Shown: in pieces, positions 34,801-49,800 of the stretch
Layout of the letters: each line of letters opens with the position of its first letter
How positions within the stretch are numbered: position 1 is the stretch's first letter
NCBI GenBank assembly: GCA_945910005.1
Contig: OX246744.1
Coordinates: forward strand, 40,868,406 to 40,932,405
Reading direction: 5' to 3'
From: Isoperla grammatica
Lineage: Eukaryota > Arthropoda > Insecta > Plecoptera > Perlodidae
Length of the DNA stretch: 64,000 bases
The notes under the pieces: generated by a model
The model's input: the letters and a program-made list of their open reading frames with translations, nothing else
Told to the model about the DNA's origin: nothing
Database searches by the model: none
Translations under genes and position numbers: made by a program

Positions 34801-37800
34801 TAAGCACCTCTAGCTGTATGATACAGGCCAGGCGGCTATTCTACGCTGTGTAAGCACCTCTAGCTGTATGATACAGACAGGCGGCTATTGTACGCTGTGT
34901 AAGCACCTCTAGCTGTATGATACAGACAGGCGGCTATTGTACGCTGTGTCAGCACCTCTAGCTGTATGATACAGACAGGCGGCTATTGTACGCTGTGTAA
35001 GCACCTCTAGCTGTATGATACAGACAGGCAGCTATTGTACGCTGTGTAAGCACCTCTAGCTGTATGATACAGACAGGCGGCTATTGTACGCTGTGTAAGC
35101 ACCTCTAGCTGTATGATACAGACAGGCAGCTATTGTACGCTGTGTAAGCACCTCTAGCTGTATGATACAGGCCAGGCGGCTATTGTACGCTGTGTAAGCA
35201 CCTCTAGCTGTATGATACAGACAGGCGGCTATTCTACGCTGTGTACGCACCTCTAGCTGTATGATACAGGCCAGGCGGCTATTGTACGCTGTGTACGCAC
35301 CTCTAGCTGTATGATACAGGCCAGGCGGCTATTGTACGCTGTGTAAGCACCTCTAGCTGTATGATACAGACAGGCGGCTATTGTACGCTGTGTAAGCACC
35401 TCTAGCTGTATGATACAGGCCAGGCGGCTATTGTACGCTGTGTAAGCACCTCTAGCTGTATGATACAGGCCAGGCGGCTATTGTACGCTGTGTACGCACC
35501 TCTAGCTGTATGATACAGGCCAGGCGGCTATTGTACGCTGTGTAAGCACCTCTAGCTGTATGATACAGACAGGCGGCTATTGTACGCTGTGTAAGCACCT
35601 CTAGCTGTATGATACAGACAGGCAGCTATTGTACGCTGTGTAAGCACCCCTAGCTGTATGATACAGACAGGCGGCTATTGTACGCTGTGTAAGCACCTCT
35701 AGCTGTATGATACAGACAGGCGGCTATTGTACGCTGTGTAAGCACCTCTAGCTGTATGATACAGGCCAGGCGGCTATTGTACGCTGTGTAAGCACCTCTA
35801 GCTGTATGATACAGACAGGCAGCTATTGTACGCTGTGTACGCACTCCCCAGCTGTATGATACAGGCAGGCAGCTATTGTACGCTGTGTACGCACTCCCCA
35901 GCTGTATGATACAGACAGGCGGCTATTGTACGCTGTGTAAGCACCTCTAGCTGTATGATACAGACAGGCAGCTATTGTACGCTGTGTAAGCACCTCTAGC
36001 TGTATGATACAGACAGGCAGCTATTGTACGCTGTGTAAGCACCTCTAGATGTATGATACAGGCCAGGCGGCTATTGTACGCTGTGTAAGCACCCCTAGCT
36101 GTATGATACAGACAGGCAGCTATTGTACGCTGTGTACGCACTCCCCAGCTGTATGATACAGGCCAGGCGGCTATTGTACGCTGTGTAAGCACCTCTAGCT
36201 GTATGATACAGGCCAGGCGGCTATTGTACGCTGTGTAAGCACCTCTAGCTGTATGATACAGACAGGCGGCTATTGTACGCTGTGTAAGCACCTCTAGATG
36301 TATGATACAGGCCAGGCGGCTATTGTACGCTGTGTAAGCACCTCTAGCTGTATGATACAGACAGGCGGCTATTGTACGCTGTGTAAGCACCTCTAGCTGT
36401 ATGATACAGGCCAGGCGGCTATTGTACGCTGTGTAAGCACCTCTAGCTGTATGATACAGGCCAGGCGGCTATTGTACGCTGTGTAAGCACCTCTAGCTGT
36501 ATGATACAGGCCAGGCGGCTATTGTACGCTGTGTAAGCACCCCTAGCTGTATGATACAGACAGGCAGCTATTGTACGCTGTGTACGCACTCCCCAGCTGT
36601 ATGATACAGGCCAGGCGGCTATTGTACGCTGTGTCAGCACCTCTAGCTGTATGATACAGACAGGCGGCTATTGTACGCTGTGTAAGCACCCCTAGCTGTA
36701 TGATACAGACAGGCAGCTATTGTACGCTGTGTACGCACTCCCCAGCTGTATGATACAGGCCAGGCGGCTATTGTACGCTGTGTAAGCACCTCCAGCTGTA
36801 TGATACAGACCAGGCGGCTATTGTACGCTGTGTAAGCACCTCTAGCTGTATGATACAGACAGGCGGCTATTGTACGCTGTGTAAGCACCTCTAGATGTAT
36901 GATACAGGCCAGGCGGCTATTGTACGCTGTGTAAGCACCCCTAGCTGTATGATACAGACAGGCAGCTATTGTACGCTGTGTACGCACTCCCCAGCTGTAT
37001 GATACAGGCCAGGCGGCTATTGTACGCTGTGTAAGCACCTCTAGCTGTATGATACAGGCCAGGCGGCTATTGTACGCTGTGTAAGCACCTCTAGCTGTAT
37101 GATACAGGCCAGGCGGCTATTGTACGCTGTGTAAGCACCTCTAGCTGTATGATACAGGCCAGGCGGCTATTGTACGCTGTGTACGCACTCCCCAGCTGTA
37201 TGATACAGGCCAGGCGGCTATTGTACGCTGTGTAAGCACCTCTAGCTGTATGATACAGGCCAGGCGGCTATTGTACGCTGTGTAAGCACCTCTAGCTGTA
37301 TGATACAGACAGGCGGCTATTGTACGCTGTGTAAGCACCTCTAGCTGTATGATACAGGCCAGGCGGCTATTGTACGCTGTGTAAGCACCTCTAGCTGTAT
37401 GATACAGGCCAGGCGGCTATTGTACGCTGTGTACGCACTCCCCAGCTGTATGATACAGACAGGCGGCTATTGTACACTGTGTAAGCACCTCTAGCTGTAT
37501 GATACAGGCCAGGCGGCTATTGTACGCTGTGTACGCACTCCCCAGCTGTATGATACAGACAGGCAGCTATTGTACGCTGTGTAAGCACCCCTAGCTGTAT
37601 GATACAGGCCAGGCGGCTATTGTACGCTGTGTAAGCACCTCTAGCTGTATGATACAGGCCAGGCGGCTATTGTACGCTGTGTACGCACTCCCCAGCTGTA
37701 TGATACAGGCCAGGCGGCTATTGTACGCTGTGTACGCACTCCCCAGCTGTATGATACAGACAGGCAGCTATTGTACGCTGTGTAAGCACCCCTAGCTGTA

Positions 37801-40800
37801 TGATACAGACAGGCGGCTATTGTACGCTGTGTAAGCACCTCTAGCTGTATGATACAGGCAGGCAGCTATTGTACGCTGTGTACGCACTCCCCAGCTGTAT
37901 GATACAGGCCAGGCGGCTATTGTACGCTGTGTACGCACTCCCCAGCTGTATGATACAGACAGGCAGCTATTGTACGCTGTGTAAGCACCTCTAGCTGTAT
38001 GATACAGGCAGGCGGCTATTGTACGCTGTGTACGCACTCCCCAGCTGTATGATACAGGCCAGGCGGCTATTGTACGCTGTGTACGCACTCCCTAGCTGTA
38101 TGATACAGACAGGCAGCTATTGTACGCTGTGTACGCACTCCCCAGCTGTATGATACAGACAGGCAGCTATTGTACGCTGTGTAAGCACCCCTAGCTGTAT
38201 GATACAGACAGGCAGCTATTGTACGCTGTGTACGCACTCCCCAGCTGTATGATACAGACAGGCGGCTATTGTACGCTGTGTACGCACTCCCCAGCTGTAT
38301 GATACAGACAGGCAGCTATTGTACGCTGTGTAAGCACCCCTAGCTGTATGATACAGACAGGCGGCTATTGTACGCTGTGTAAGCACCTCTAGCTGTATGA
38401 TACAGACAGGCGGCTATTGTACGCTGTGTAAGCACCTCTAGCTGTATGATACAGGCCAGGCGGCTATTGTACGCTGTGTACGCACTCCCCAGCTGTATGA
38501 TACAGACAGGCAGCTATTGTACGCTGTGTAAGCACCCCTAGCTGTATGATACAGACAGGCGGCTATTGTACGCTGTGTACGCACTCCCCAGCTGTATGAT
38601 ACAGGCCAGGCGGCTATTGTACGCTGTGTAAGCACCTCTAGCTGTATGATACAGACAGGCAGCTATTGTACGCTGTGTAAGCACCCCTAGCTGTATGATA
38701 CAGGCCAGGCGGCTATTGTACGCTGTGTAAGCACCTCTAGCTGTATGATACAGGCCAGGCGGCTATTGTACGCTGTGTACGCACTCCCCAGCTGTATGAT
38801 ACAGGCCAGGCAGCTATTGTACGCTGTGTAAGCACCTCTAGCTGTATGATACAGGCCAGGCGGCTATTGTACGCTGTGTACGCACTCCCCAGCTGTATGA
38901 TACAGACAGGCAGCTATTGTACGCTGTGTACGCACTCCCCAGCTGTATGATACAGGCCAGGCGGCTATTGTACGCTGTGTAAGCACCCCTAGCTGTATGA
39001 TACAGACAGGCGGCTATTGTACGCTGTGTACGCACTCCCCAGCTGTATGATACAGACAGGCAGCTATTGTACGCTGTGTAAGCACCCCTAGCTGTATGAT
39101 ACAGGCCAGGCGGCTATTGTACGCTGTGTAAGCACCTCTAGCTGTATGATACAGACAGGCGGCTATTGTACGCTGTGTAAGCACCTCTAGCTGTATGATA
39201 CAGACAGGCAGCTATTGTACGCTGTGTAAGCACCTCTAGCTGTATGATACAGACAGGCAGCTATTGTACGCTGTGTAAGCACCTCTAGCTGTATGATACA
39301 GGCCAGGCGGCTATTGTACGCTGTGTAAGCACCTCTAGCTGTATGATACAGACAGGCGGCTATTGTACGCTGTGTAAGCACTCCCCAGCTGTATGATACA
39401 GGCAGGCAGCTATTGTACGCTGTGTAAGCACTCCCCAGCTGTATGATACAGACAGGCGGCTATTGTACGCTGTGTAAGCACCTCTAGCTGTATGATACAG
39501 ACAGGCGGCTATTCTACGCTGTGTACGCACTCCCCAGCTGTATGATACAGGCAGGCAGCTATTGTACGCTGTGTAAGCACCTCTAGCTGTATGATACAGA
39601 CAGGCGGCTATTCTACGCTGTGTACGCACTCCCCAGCTGTATGATACAGGCAGGCAGCTATTGTACGCTGTGTAAGCACCTCTAGCTGTATGATACAGGC
39701 CAGGCGGCTATTGTACGCTGTGTACGCACTCCCCAGCTGTATGATACAGACAGGCAGCTATTGTACGCTGTGTAAGCACCCCTAGCTGTATGATACAGAC
39801 AGGCGGCTATTGTACGCTGTGTACGCACTCCCCAGCTGTATGATACAGGCCAGGCGGCTATTCTACGCTGTGTACGCACCTCTAGCTGTATGATACAGGC
39901 CAGGCGGCTATTGTACGCTGTGTACGCACTCCCCAGCTGTATGATACAGACAGGCAGCTATTGTACGCTGTGTAAGCACTCCCCAGCTGTATGATACAGA
40001 CAGGCAGCTATTGTACGCTGTGTAAGCACTCCCCAGCTGTATGATACAGACAGGCGGCTATTGTACGCTGTGTAAGCACCTCTAGCTGTATGATACAGGC
40101 CAGGCAGCTATTGTACGCTGTGTAAGCACTCCCCAGCTGTATGATACAGACAGGCGGCTATTGTACGCTGTGTAAGCACCTCTAGCTGTATGATACAGGC
40201 CAGGCAGCTATTCTACGCTGTGTAAGCACCCCTAGCTGTATGATACAGACAGGCGGCTATTGTACGCTGTGTAAGCACTCCCCAGCTGTATGATACAGAC
40301 AGGCGGCTATTGTACGCTGTGTAAGCACCTCTAGCTGTATGATACAGGCCAGGCGGCTATTGTACGCTGTGTAAGCACCTCTAGCTGTATGATACAGACA
40401 GGCAGCTATTGTACGCTGTGTAAGCACCTCTAGCTGTATGATACAGGCCAGGCGGCTATTGTACGCTGTGTAAGCACCTCTAGCTGTATGATACAGGCCA
40501 GGCGGCTATTGTACGCTGTGTACGCACTCCCCAGCTGTATGATACAGGCCAGGCGGCTATTCTACGCTGTGTACGCACCTCTAGCTGTATGATACAGGCC
40601 AGGCGGCTATTGTACGCTGTGTACGCACTCCCCAGCTGTATGATACAGACAGGCAGCTATTGTACGCTGTGTAAGCACCTCTAGCTGTATGATACAGGCC
40701 AGGCGGCTATTGTACGCTGTGTACGCACTCCCCAGCTGTATGATACAGACAGGCAGCTATTGTACGCTGTGTAAGCACCTCTAGATGTATGATACAGGCC

Positions 40801-43800
40801 AGGCGGCTATTGTACGCTGTGTACGCACTCCCCAGCTGTATGATACAGACAGGCGGCTATTGTACGCTGTGTACGCACTCCCCAGCTGTATGATACAGGC
40901 CAGGCGGCTATTGTACGCTGTGTACGCACTCCCCAGCTGTATGATACAGGCCAGGCGGCTATTCTACGCTGTGTACGCACCTCTAGCTGTATGATACAGG
41001 CCAGGCGGCTATTGTACGCTGTGTACGCACTCCCCAGCTGTATGATACAGACAGGCAGCTATTGTACGCTGTGTAAGCACCTCTAGCTGTATGATACAGG
41101 CCAGGCGGCTATTGTACGCTGTGTACGCACTCCCCAGCTGTATGATACAGACAGGCAGCTATTGTACGCTGTGTAAGCACCTCTAGATGTATGATACAGG
41201 CCAGGCGGCTATTGTACGCTGTGTACGCACTCCCCAGCTGTATGATACAGACAGGCGGCTATTGTACGCTGTGTAAGCACCTCTAGCTGTATGATACAGG
41301 CCAGGCGGCTATTGTACGCTGTGTAAGCACCTCTAGCTGTATGATACAGACAGGCAGCTATTGTACGCTGTGTAAGCACCTCTAGCTGTATGATACAGGC
41401 CAGGCGGCTATTGTACGCTGTGTAAGCACCTCTAGCTGTATGATACAGACAGGCAGCTATTGTACGCTGTGTAAGCACCTCTAGCTGTATGATACAGGCC
41501 AGGCGGCTATTGTACGCTGTGTAAGCACCCCTAGCTGTATGATACAGGCCAGGCGGCTATTGTACGCTGTGTAAGCACCTCTAGCTGTATGATACAGACA
41601 GGCGGCTATTGTACGCTGTGTAAGCACCTCTAGCTGTATGATACAGACAGGCAGCTATTGTACGCTGTGTAAGCACCTCTAGCTGTATGATACAGACAGG
41701 CGGCTATTGTACGCTGTGTAAGCACCTCTAGCTGTATGATACAGACAGGCAGCTATTGTACGCTGTGTACGCACTCCCCAGCTGTATGATACAGGCCAGG
41801 CGGCTATTGTACGCTGTGTAAGCACCTCTAGCTGTATGAAACAGGCCAGGCGGCTATTGTACGCTGTGTACGCACTCCCCAGCTGTATGATACAGGCCAG
41901 GCGGCTATTGTACGCTGTGTACGCACTCCCCAGCTGTATGATACAGGCCAGGCGGCTATTGTACGCTGTGTACGCACTCCCCAGCTGTATGATACAGGCC
42001 AGGCGGCTATTGTACGCTGTGTAAGCACCTCTAGCTGTATGATACAGACAGGCGGCTATTCTACGCTGTGTACGCACTCCCCAGCTGTATGATACAGACA
42101 GGCAGCTATTGTACGCTGTGTACGCACTCCCCAGCTGTATGATACAGACAGGCAGCTATTGTACGCTGTGTACGCACTCCCTAGCTGTATGATACAGACA
42201 GGCAGCTATTGTACGCTGTGTAAGCACCTCTAGCTGTATGATACAGACAGGCAGCTATTGTACGCTGTGTAAGCACCTCTAGCTGTATGATACAGACAGG
42301 CAGCTATTGTACGCTGTGTACGCACTCCCCAGCTGTATGATACAGACAGGCAGCTATTGTACGCTGTGTAAGCACCTCTAGCTGTATGATACAGCCAGGC
42401 GGCTATTGTACGCTGTGTAAGCACCTCTAGCTGTATGATACAGACAGGCAGCTATTGTACGCTGTGTACGCACCTCTAGCTGTATGATACAGACAGGCAG
42501 CTATTGTACGCTGTGTACGCACTCCCCAGCTGTATGATACAGACAGGCAGCTATTGTACGCTGTGTACGCACTCCCCAGCTGTATGATACAGACAGGCAG
42601 CTATTGTACGCTGTGTACGCACTCCCCAGCTGTATGATACAGGCCAGGCGGCTATTGTACGCTGTGTAAGCACCTCTAGCTGTATGATACAGACAGGCGG
42701 CTATTGTACGCTGTGTAAGCACCTCTAGCTGTATGATACAGGCCAGGCGGCTATTGTACGCTGTGTAAGCACCTCTAGCTGTATGATACAGACAGGCAGC
42801 TATTGTACGCTGTGTACGCACTCCCCAGCTGTATGATACAGGCCAGGCGGCTATTGTACGCTGTGTAAGCACCTCTAGCTGTATGATACAGACAGGCGGC
42901 TATTGTACGCTGTGTACGCACCTCTAGCTGTATGATACAGACAGGCAGCTATTGTACGCTGTGTAAGCACCTCTAGCTGTATGATACAGACAGGCAGCTA
43001 TTGTACGCTGTGTAAGCACCTCTAGCTGTATGATACAGACAGGCGGCTATTGTACGCTGTGTACGCACCTCTAGCTGTATGATACAGGCCAGGCGGCTAT
43101 TGTACGCTGTGTACGCACTCCCCAGCTGTATGATACAGACAGGCGGCTATTGTACGCTGTGTAAGCACCTCTAGCTGTATGATACAGACAGGCAGCTATT
43201 GTACGCTGTGTACGCACTCCCCAGCTGTATGATACAGGCCAGGCGGCTATTGTACGCTGTGTACGCACCTCTAGCTGTATGATACAGGCCAGGCGGCTAT
43301 TGTACGCTGTGTACGCACTCCCCAGCTGTATGATACAGGCCAGGCGGCTATTGTACGCTGTGTAAGCACCTCTAGCTGTATGATACAGACAGGCAGCTAT
43401 TGTACGCTGTGTAAGCACCTCTAGCTGTATGATACAGGCCAGGCGGCTATTGTACGCTGTGTCAGCACCTCTAGCTGTATGATACAGACAGGCAGCTATT
43501 GTACGCTGTGTAAGCACCTCTAGCTGTATGATACAGACAGGCAGCTATTGTACGCTGTGTAAGCACCTCTAGCTGTATGATACAGACAGGCAGCTATTGT
43601 ACGCTGTGTAAGCACCTCTAGCTGTATGATACAGACAGGCGGCTATTGTACGCTGTGTACGCACCTCTAGCTGTATGATACAGGCCAGGCGGCTATTGTA
43701 CGCTGTGTACGCACTCCCCAGCTGTATGATACAGGCCAGGCGGCTATTGTACGCTGTGTAAGCACCTCTAGCTGTATGATACAGACAGGCGGCTATTGTA

Positions 43801-46800
43801 CGCTGTGTAAGCACCTCTAGCTGTATGATACAGACAGGCAGCTATTGTACGCTGTGTAAGCACCTCTAGCTGTATGATACAGACAGGCAGCTATTGTACG
43901 CTGTGTAAGCACCTCTAGCTGTATGATACAGACAGGCAGCTATTGTACGCTGTGTAAGCACCTCTAGCTGTATGATACAGACAGGCAGCTATTGTACGCT
44001 GTGTAAGCACCTCTAGCTGTATGATACAGACAGGCAGCTATTGTACGCTGTGTAAGCACCTCTAGCTGTATGATACAGACAGGCAGCTATTGTACGCTGT
44101 GTAAGCACCTCTAGCTGTATGATACAGGCCAGGCGGCTATTGTACGCTGTGTAAGCACCTCTAGCTGTATGATACAGACAGGCGGCTATTGTACGCTGTG
44201 TAAGCACCTCTAGCTGTATGATACAGGCCAGGCGGCTATTGTACGCTGTGTACGCACTCCCCAGCTGTATGATACAGGCCAGGCGGCTATTGTACGCTGT
44301 GTAAGCACCTCTAGCTGTATGATACAGACAGGCAGCTATTGTACGCTGTGTAAGCACCTCTAGCTGTATGATACAGACAGGCAGCTATTGTACGCTGTGT
44401 AAGCACCTCTAGCTGTATGATACAGACAGGCGGCTATTGTACGCTGTGTAAGCACCTCTAGCTGTATGATACAGGCCAGGCGGCTATTGTACGCTGTGTA
44501 AGCACCTCTAGCTGTATGATACAGACAGGCGGCTATTGTACGCTGTGTAAGCACCTCTAGCTGTATGATACAGACAGGCGGCTATTGTACGCTGTGTACG
44601 CACCTCTAGCTGTATGATACAGGCCAGGCGGCTATTGTACGCTGTGTACGCACTCCCCAGCTGTATGATACAGGCCAGGCGGCTATTGTACGCTGTGTAA
44701 GCACCTCTAGCTGTATGATACAGACAGGCAGCTATTGTACGCTGTGTAAGCACCTCTAGCTGTATGATACAGGCCAGGCGGCTATTGTACGCTGTGTAAG
44801 CACCTCTAGCTGTATGATACAGACAGGCGGCTATTGTACGCTGTGTAAGCACCTCTAGCTGTATGATACAGGCCAGGCGGCTATTGTACGCTGTGTACGC
44901 ACTCCCCAGCTGTATGATACAGGCCAGGCGGCTATTGTACGCTGTGTAAGCACCTCTAGCTGTATGATACAGACAGGCAGCTATTGTACGCTGTGTAAGC
45001 ACCTCTAGCTGTATGATACAGACAGGCAGCTATTGTACGCTGTGTAAGCACCTCTAGCTGTATGATACAGACAGGCGGCTATTGTACGCTGTGTAAGCAC
45101 CTCTAGCTGTATGATACAGGCCAGGCGGCTATTGTACGCTGTGTAAGCACCTCTAGCTGTATGATACAGACAGGCGGCTATTGTACGCTGTGTAAGCACC
45201 TCTAGCTGTATGATACAGACAGGCGGCTATTGTACGCTGTGTAAGCACCTCTAGCTGTATGATACAGGCCAGGCGGCTATTGTACGCTGTGTAAGCACCT
45301 CTAGCTGTATGATACAGACAGGCAGCTATTGTACGCTGTGTAAGCACCTCTAGCTGTATGATACAGGCCAGGCGGCTATTGTACGCTGTGTAAGCACCTC
45401 CAGCTGTATGATACAGACAGGCAGCTATTGTACGCTGTGTAAGCACCTCTAGCTGTATGATACAGGCCAGGCGGCTATTGTACGCTGTGTAAGCACCTCT
45501 AGCTGTATGATACAGGCCAGGCGGCTATTGTACGCTGTGTAAGCACCTCTAGCTGTATGATACAGGCCAGGCGGCTATTGTACGCTGTGTAAGCACCTCT
45601 AGCTGTATGATACAGGCCAGGCGGCTATTGTACGCTGTGTAAGCACCTCTAGCTGTATGATACAGACAGGCAGCTATTGTACGCTGTGTAAGCACCTCTA
45701 GCTGTATGATACAGACAGGCAGCTATTGTACGCTGTGTAAGCACCTCTAGCTGTATGATACAGGCCAGGCGGCTATTGTACGCTGTGTAAGCACCTCTAG
45801 CTGTATGATACAGACAGGCGGCTATTGTACGCTGTGTAAGCACCTCTAGCTGTATGATACAGACAGGCGGCTATTGTACGCTGTGTAAGCACCTCTAGCT
45901 GTATGATACAGACAGGCGGCTATTGTACGCTGTGTAAGCACCTCTAGCTGTATGATACAGACAGGCGGCTATTGTACGCTGTGTAAGCACCTCTAGCTGT
46001 ATGATACAGACAGGCGGCTATTGTACGCTGTGTAAGCACCTCTAGCTGTATGATACAGGCCAGGCGGCTATTGTACGCTGTGTAAGCACCTCTAGCTGTA
46101 TGATACAGACAGGCAGCTATTGTACGCTGTGTAAGCACCTCTAGCTGTATGATACAGGCCAGGCGGCTATTGTACGCTGTGTAAGCACCTCTAGCTGTAT
46201 GATACAGACAGGCGGCTATTGTACGCTGTGTAAGCACCTCTAGCTGTATGATACAGGCAGGCGGCTATTGTACGCTGTGTAAGCACCTCTAGCTGTATGA
46301 TACAGACAGGCGGCTATTGTACGCTGTGTAAGCACCTCTAGCTGTATGATACAGACAGGCGGCTATTGTACGCTGTGTAAGCACCTCTAGCTGTATGATA
46401 CAGACAGGCGGCTATTGTACGCTGTGTCAGCACCTCTAGCTGTATGATACAGGCCAGGCGGCTATTGTACGCTGTGTAAGCACCTCTAGCTGTATGATAC
46501 AGACAGGCAGCTATTGTACGCTGTGTAAGCACCTCTAGCTGTATGATACAGACAGGCAGCTATTGTACGCTGTGTAAGCACCTCTAGCTGTATGATACAG
46601 GCCAGGCGGCTATTGTACGCTGTGTAAGCACCTCTAGCTGTATGATACAGACAGGCGGCTATTGTACGCTGTGTAAGCACCTCTAGCTGTATGATACAGA
46701 CAGGCGGCTATTGTACGCTGTGTAAGCACCTCTAGCTGTATGATACAGGCCAGGCGGCTATTGTACGCTGTGTAAGCACCTCTAGCTGTATGATACAGGC

Positions 46801-49800
46801 CAGGCGGCTATTGTACGCTGTGTAAGCACCTCTAGCTGTATGATACAGGCCAGGCGGCTATTGTACGCTGTGTAAGCACCTCCAGCTGTATGATACAGAC
46901 AGGCAGCTATTGTACGCTGTGTAAGCACCTCTAGCTGTATGATACAGACAGGCAGCTATTGTACGCTGTGTAAGCACCTCTAGCTGTATGATACAGACAG
47001 GCGGCTATTGTACGCTGTGTAAGCACCTCTAGCTGTATGATACAGGCCAGGCGGCTATTGTACGCTGTGTAAGCACCTCTAGATGTATGATACAGGCCAG
47101 GCGGCTATTGTACGCTGTGTAAGCACCTCTAGCTGTATGATACAGACAGGCAGCTATTGTACGCTGTGTAAGCACCTCTAGCTGTATGATACAGACAGGC
47201 AGCTATTGTACGCTGTGTAAGCACCTCTAGCTGTATGATACAGACAGGCGGCTATTGTACGCTGTGTAAGCACCTCTAGATGTATGATACAGGCCAGGCG
47301 GCTATTGTACGCTGTGTAAGCACCTCTAGCTGTATGATACAGACAGGCGGCTATTGTACGCTGTGTAAGCACCTCTAGCTGTATGATACAGACAGGCAGC
47401 TATTGTACGCTGTGTAAGCACCTCTAGCTGTATGATACAGGCCAGGCGGCTATTGTACGCTGTGTAAGCACCTCTAGCTGTATGATACAGACAGGCAGCT
47501 ATTGTACGCTGTGTCAGCACCTCTAGCTGTATGATACAGACAGGCAGCTATTGTACGCTGTGTAAGCACCTCTAGCTGTACGATACAGGCCAGGCGGCTA
47601 TTGTACGCTGTGTAAGCACCTCTAGCTGTACGATACAGGCCAGGCGGCTATTGTACGCTGTGTAAGCACCTCTAGCTGTATGATACAGACAGGCGGCTAT
47701 TGTACGCTGTGTAAGCACCTCTAGCTGTACGATACAGGCCAGGCGGCTATTGTACGCTGTGTAAGCACCTCTAGCTGTATGATACAGACAGGCGGCTATT
47801 GTACGCTGTGTAAGCACCTCTAGCTGTACGATACAGGCCAGGCGGCTATTGTACGCTGTGTAAGCACCTCTAGCTGTACGATACAGGCCAGGCGGCTATT
47901 GTACGCTGTGTAAGCACCTCTAGCTGTATGATACAGGCCAGGCGGCTATTGTACGCTGTGTACGCACCTCTAGCTGTATGATACAGACAGGCGGCTATTG
48001 TACGCTGTGTAAGCACCTCTAGATGTATGATACAGACAGGCAGCTATTGTACGCTGTGTAAGCACCTCTAGCTGTATGATACAGGCCAGGCGGCTATTGT
48101 ACGCTGTGTAAGCACCTCTAGCTGTATGATACAGACAGGCAGCTATTGTACGCTGTGTAAGCACCTCTAGCTGTATGATACAGACAGGCGGCTATTGTAC
48201 GCTGTGTACGCACCTCTAGCTGTATGATACAGACAGGCAGCTATTGTACGCTGTGTAAGCACCTCTAGCTGTATGATACAGACAGGCAGCTATTGTACGC
48301 TGTGTAAGCACCTCCAGCTGTATGATACAGGCCAGGCGGCTATTGTACGCTGTGTAAGCACCTCTAGCTGTATGATACAGGCCAGGCAGCTATTGTACGC
48401 TGTGTAAGCACCTCTAGCTGTATGATACAGACAGGCAGCTATTGTACGCTGTGTACGCACTCCCCAGCTGTATGATACAGACAGGCAGCTATTGTACGCT
48501 GTGTACGCACCTCTAGCTGTATGATACAGACAGGCAGCTATTGTACGCTGTGTAAGCACCTCTAGCTGTATGATACAGACAGGCAGCTATTGTACGCTGT
48601 GTACGCACTCCCCAGCTGTATGATACAGACAGGCAGCTATTGTACGCTGTGTAAGCACCTCTAGCTGTATGATACAGACAGGCGGCTATTGTACGCTGTG
48701 TAAGCACCTCTAGCTGTATGATACAGACAGGCGGCTATTGTACGCTGTGTAAGCACCTCTAGCTGTATGATACAGACAGGCAGCTATTGTACGCTGTGTA
48801 AGCACCTCTAGCTGTATGATACAGGCCAGGCGGCTATTGTACGCTGTGTAAGCACCTCTAGCTGTATGATACAGACAGGCGGCTATTGTACGCTGTGTAA
48901 GCACCTCTAGCTGTATGATACAGACAGGCGGCTATTGTACGCTGTGTAAGCACCTCTAGCTGTATGATACAGGCCAGGCGGCTATTGTACGCTGTGTAAG
49001 CACCTCTAGCTGTATGATACAGGCCAGGCGGCTATTGTACGCTGTGTAAGCACCTCTAGCTGTATGATACAGACAGGCGGCTATTGTACGCTGTGTAAGC
49101 ACCTCTAGCTGTATGATACAGACAGGCGGCTATTGTACGCTGTGTAAGCACCTCTAGCTGTATGATACAGGCCAGGCGGCTATTGTACGCTGTGTAAGCA
49201 CCTCTAGCTGTATGATACAGACAGGCGGCTATTGTACGCTGTGTAAGCACCTCTAGCTGTATGATACAGACAGGCAGCTATTGTACGCTGTGTAAGCACC
49301 TCTAGCTGTATGATACAGACAGGCAGCTATTGTACGCTGTGTAAGCACCTCTAGCTGTATGATACAGACAGGCGGCTATTGTACGCTGTGTAAGCACCTC
49401 TAGCTGTATGATACAGACAGGCAGCTATTGTACGCTATGTACGCACTCCCCAGCTGTATGATACAGGCCAGGCGGCTATTGTACGCTATGTACGCACTCC
49501 CCAGCTGTATGATACAGGCCAGGCGGCTATTGTACGCTGTGTAAGCACTCCCCAGCTGTATGATACAGACAGGCAGCTATTGTACGCTGTGTAAGCACCT
49601 CTAGCTGTATGATACAGGCCAGGCGGCTATTGTACGCTGTGTAAGCACCTCTAGCTGTATGATACAGACAGGCAGCTATTCTACGCTGTGTACGCACTCC
49701 CCAGCTGTATGATACAGGCCAGGCGGCTATTGTACGCTATGTAAGCACCTCTAGCTGTATGATACAGACAGGCAGCTATTGTACGCTGTGTAAGCACTCC

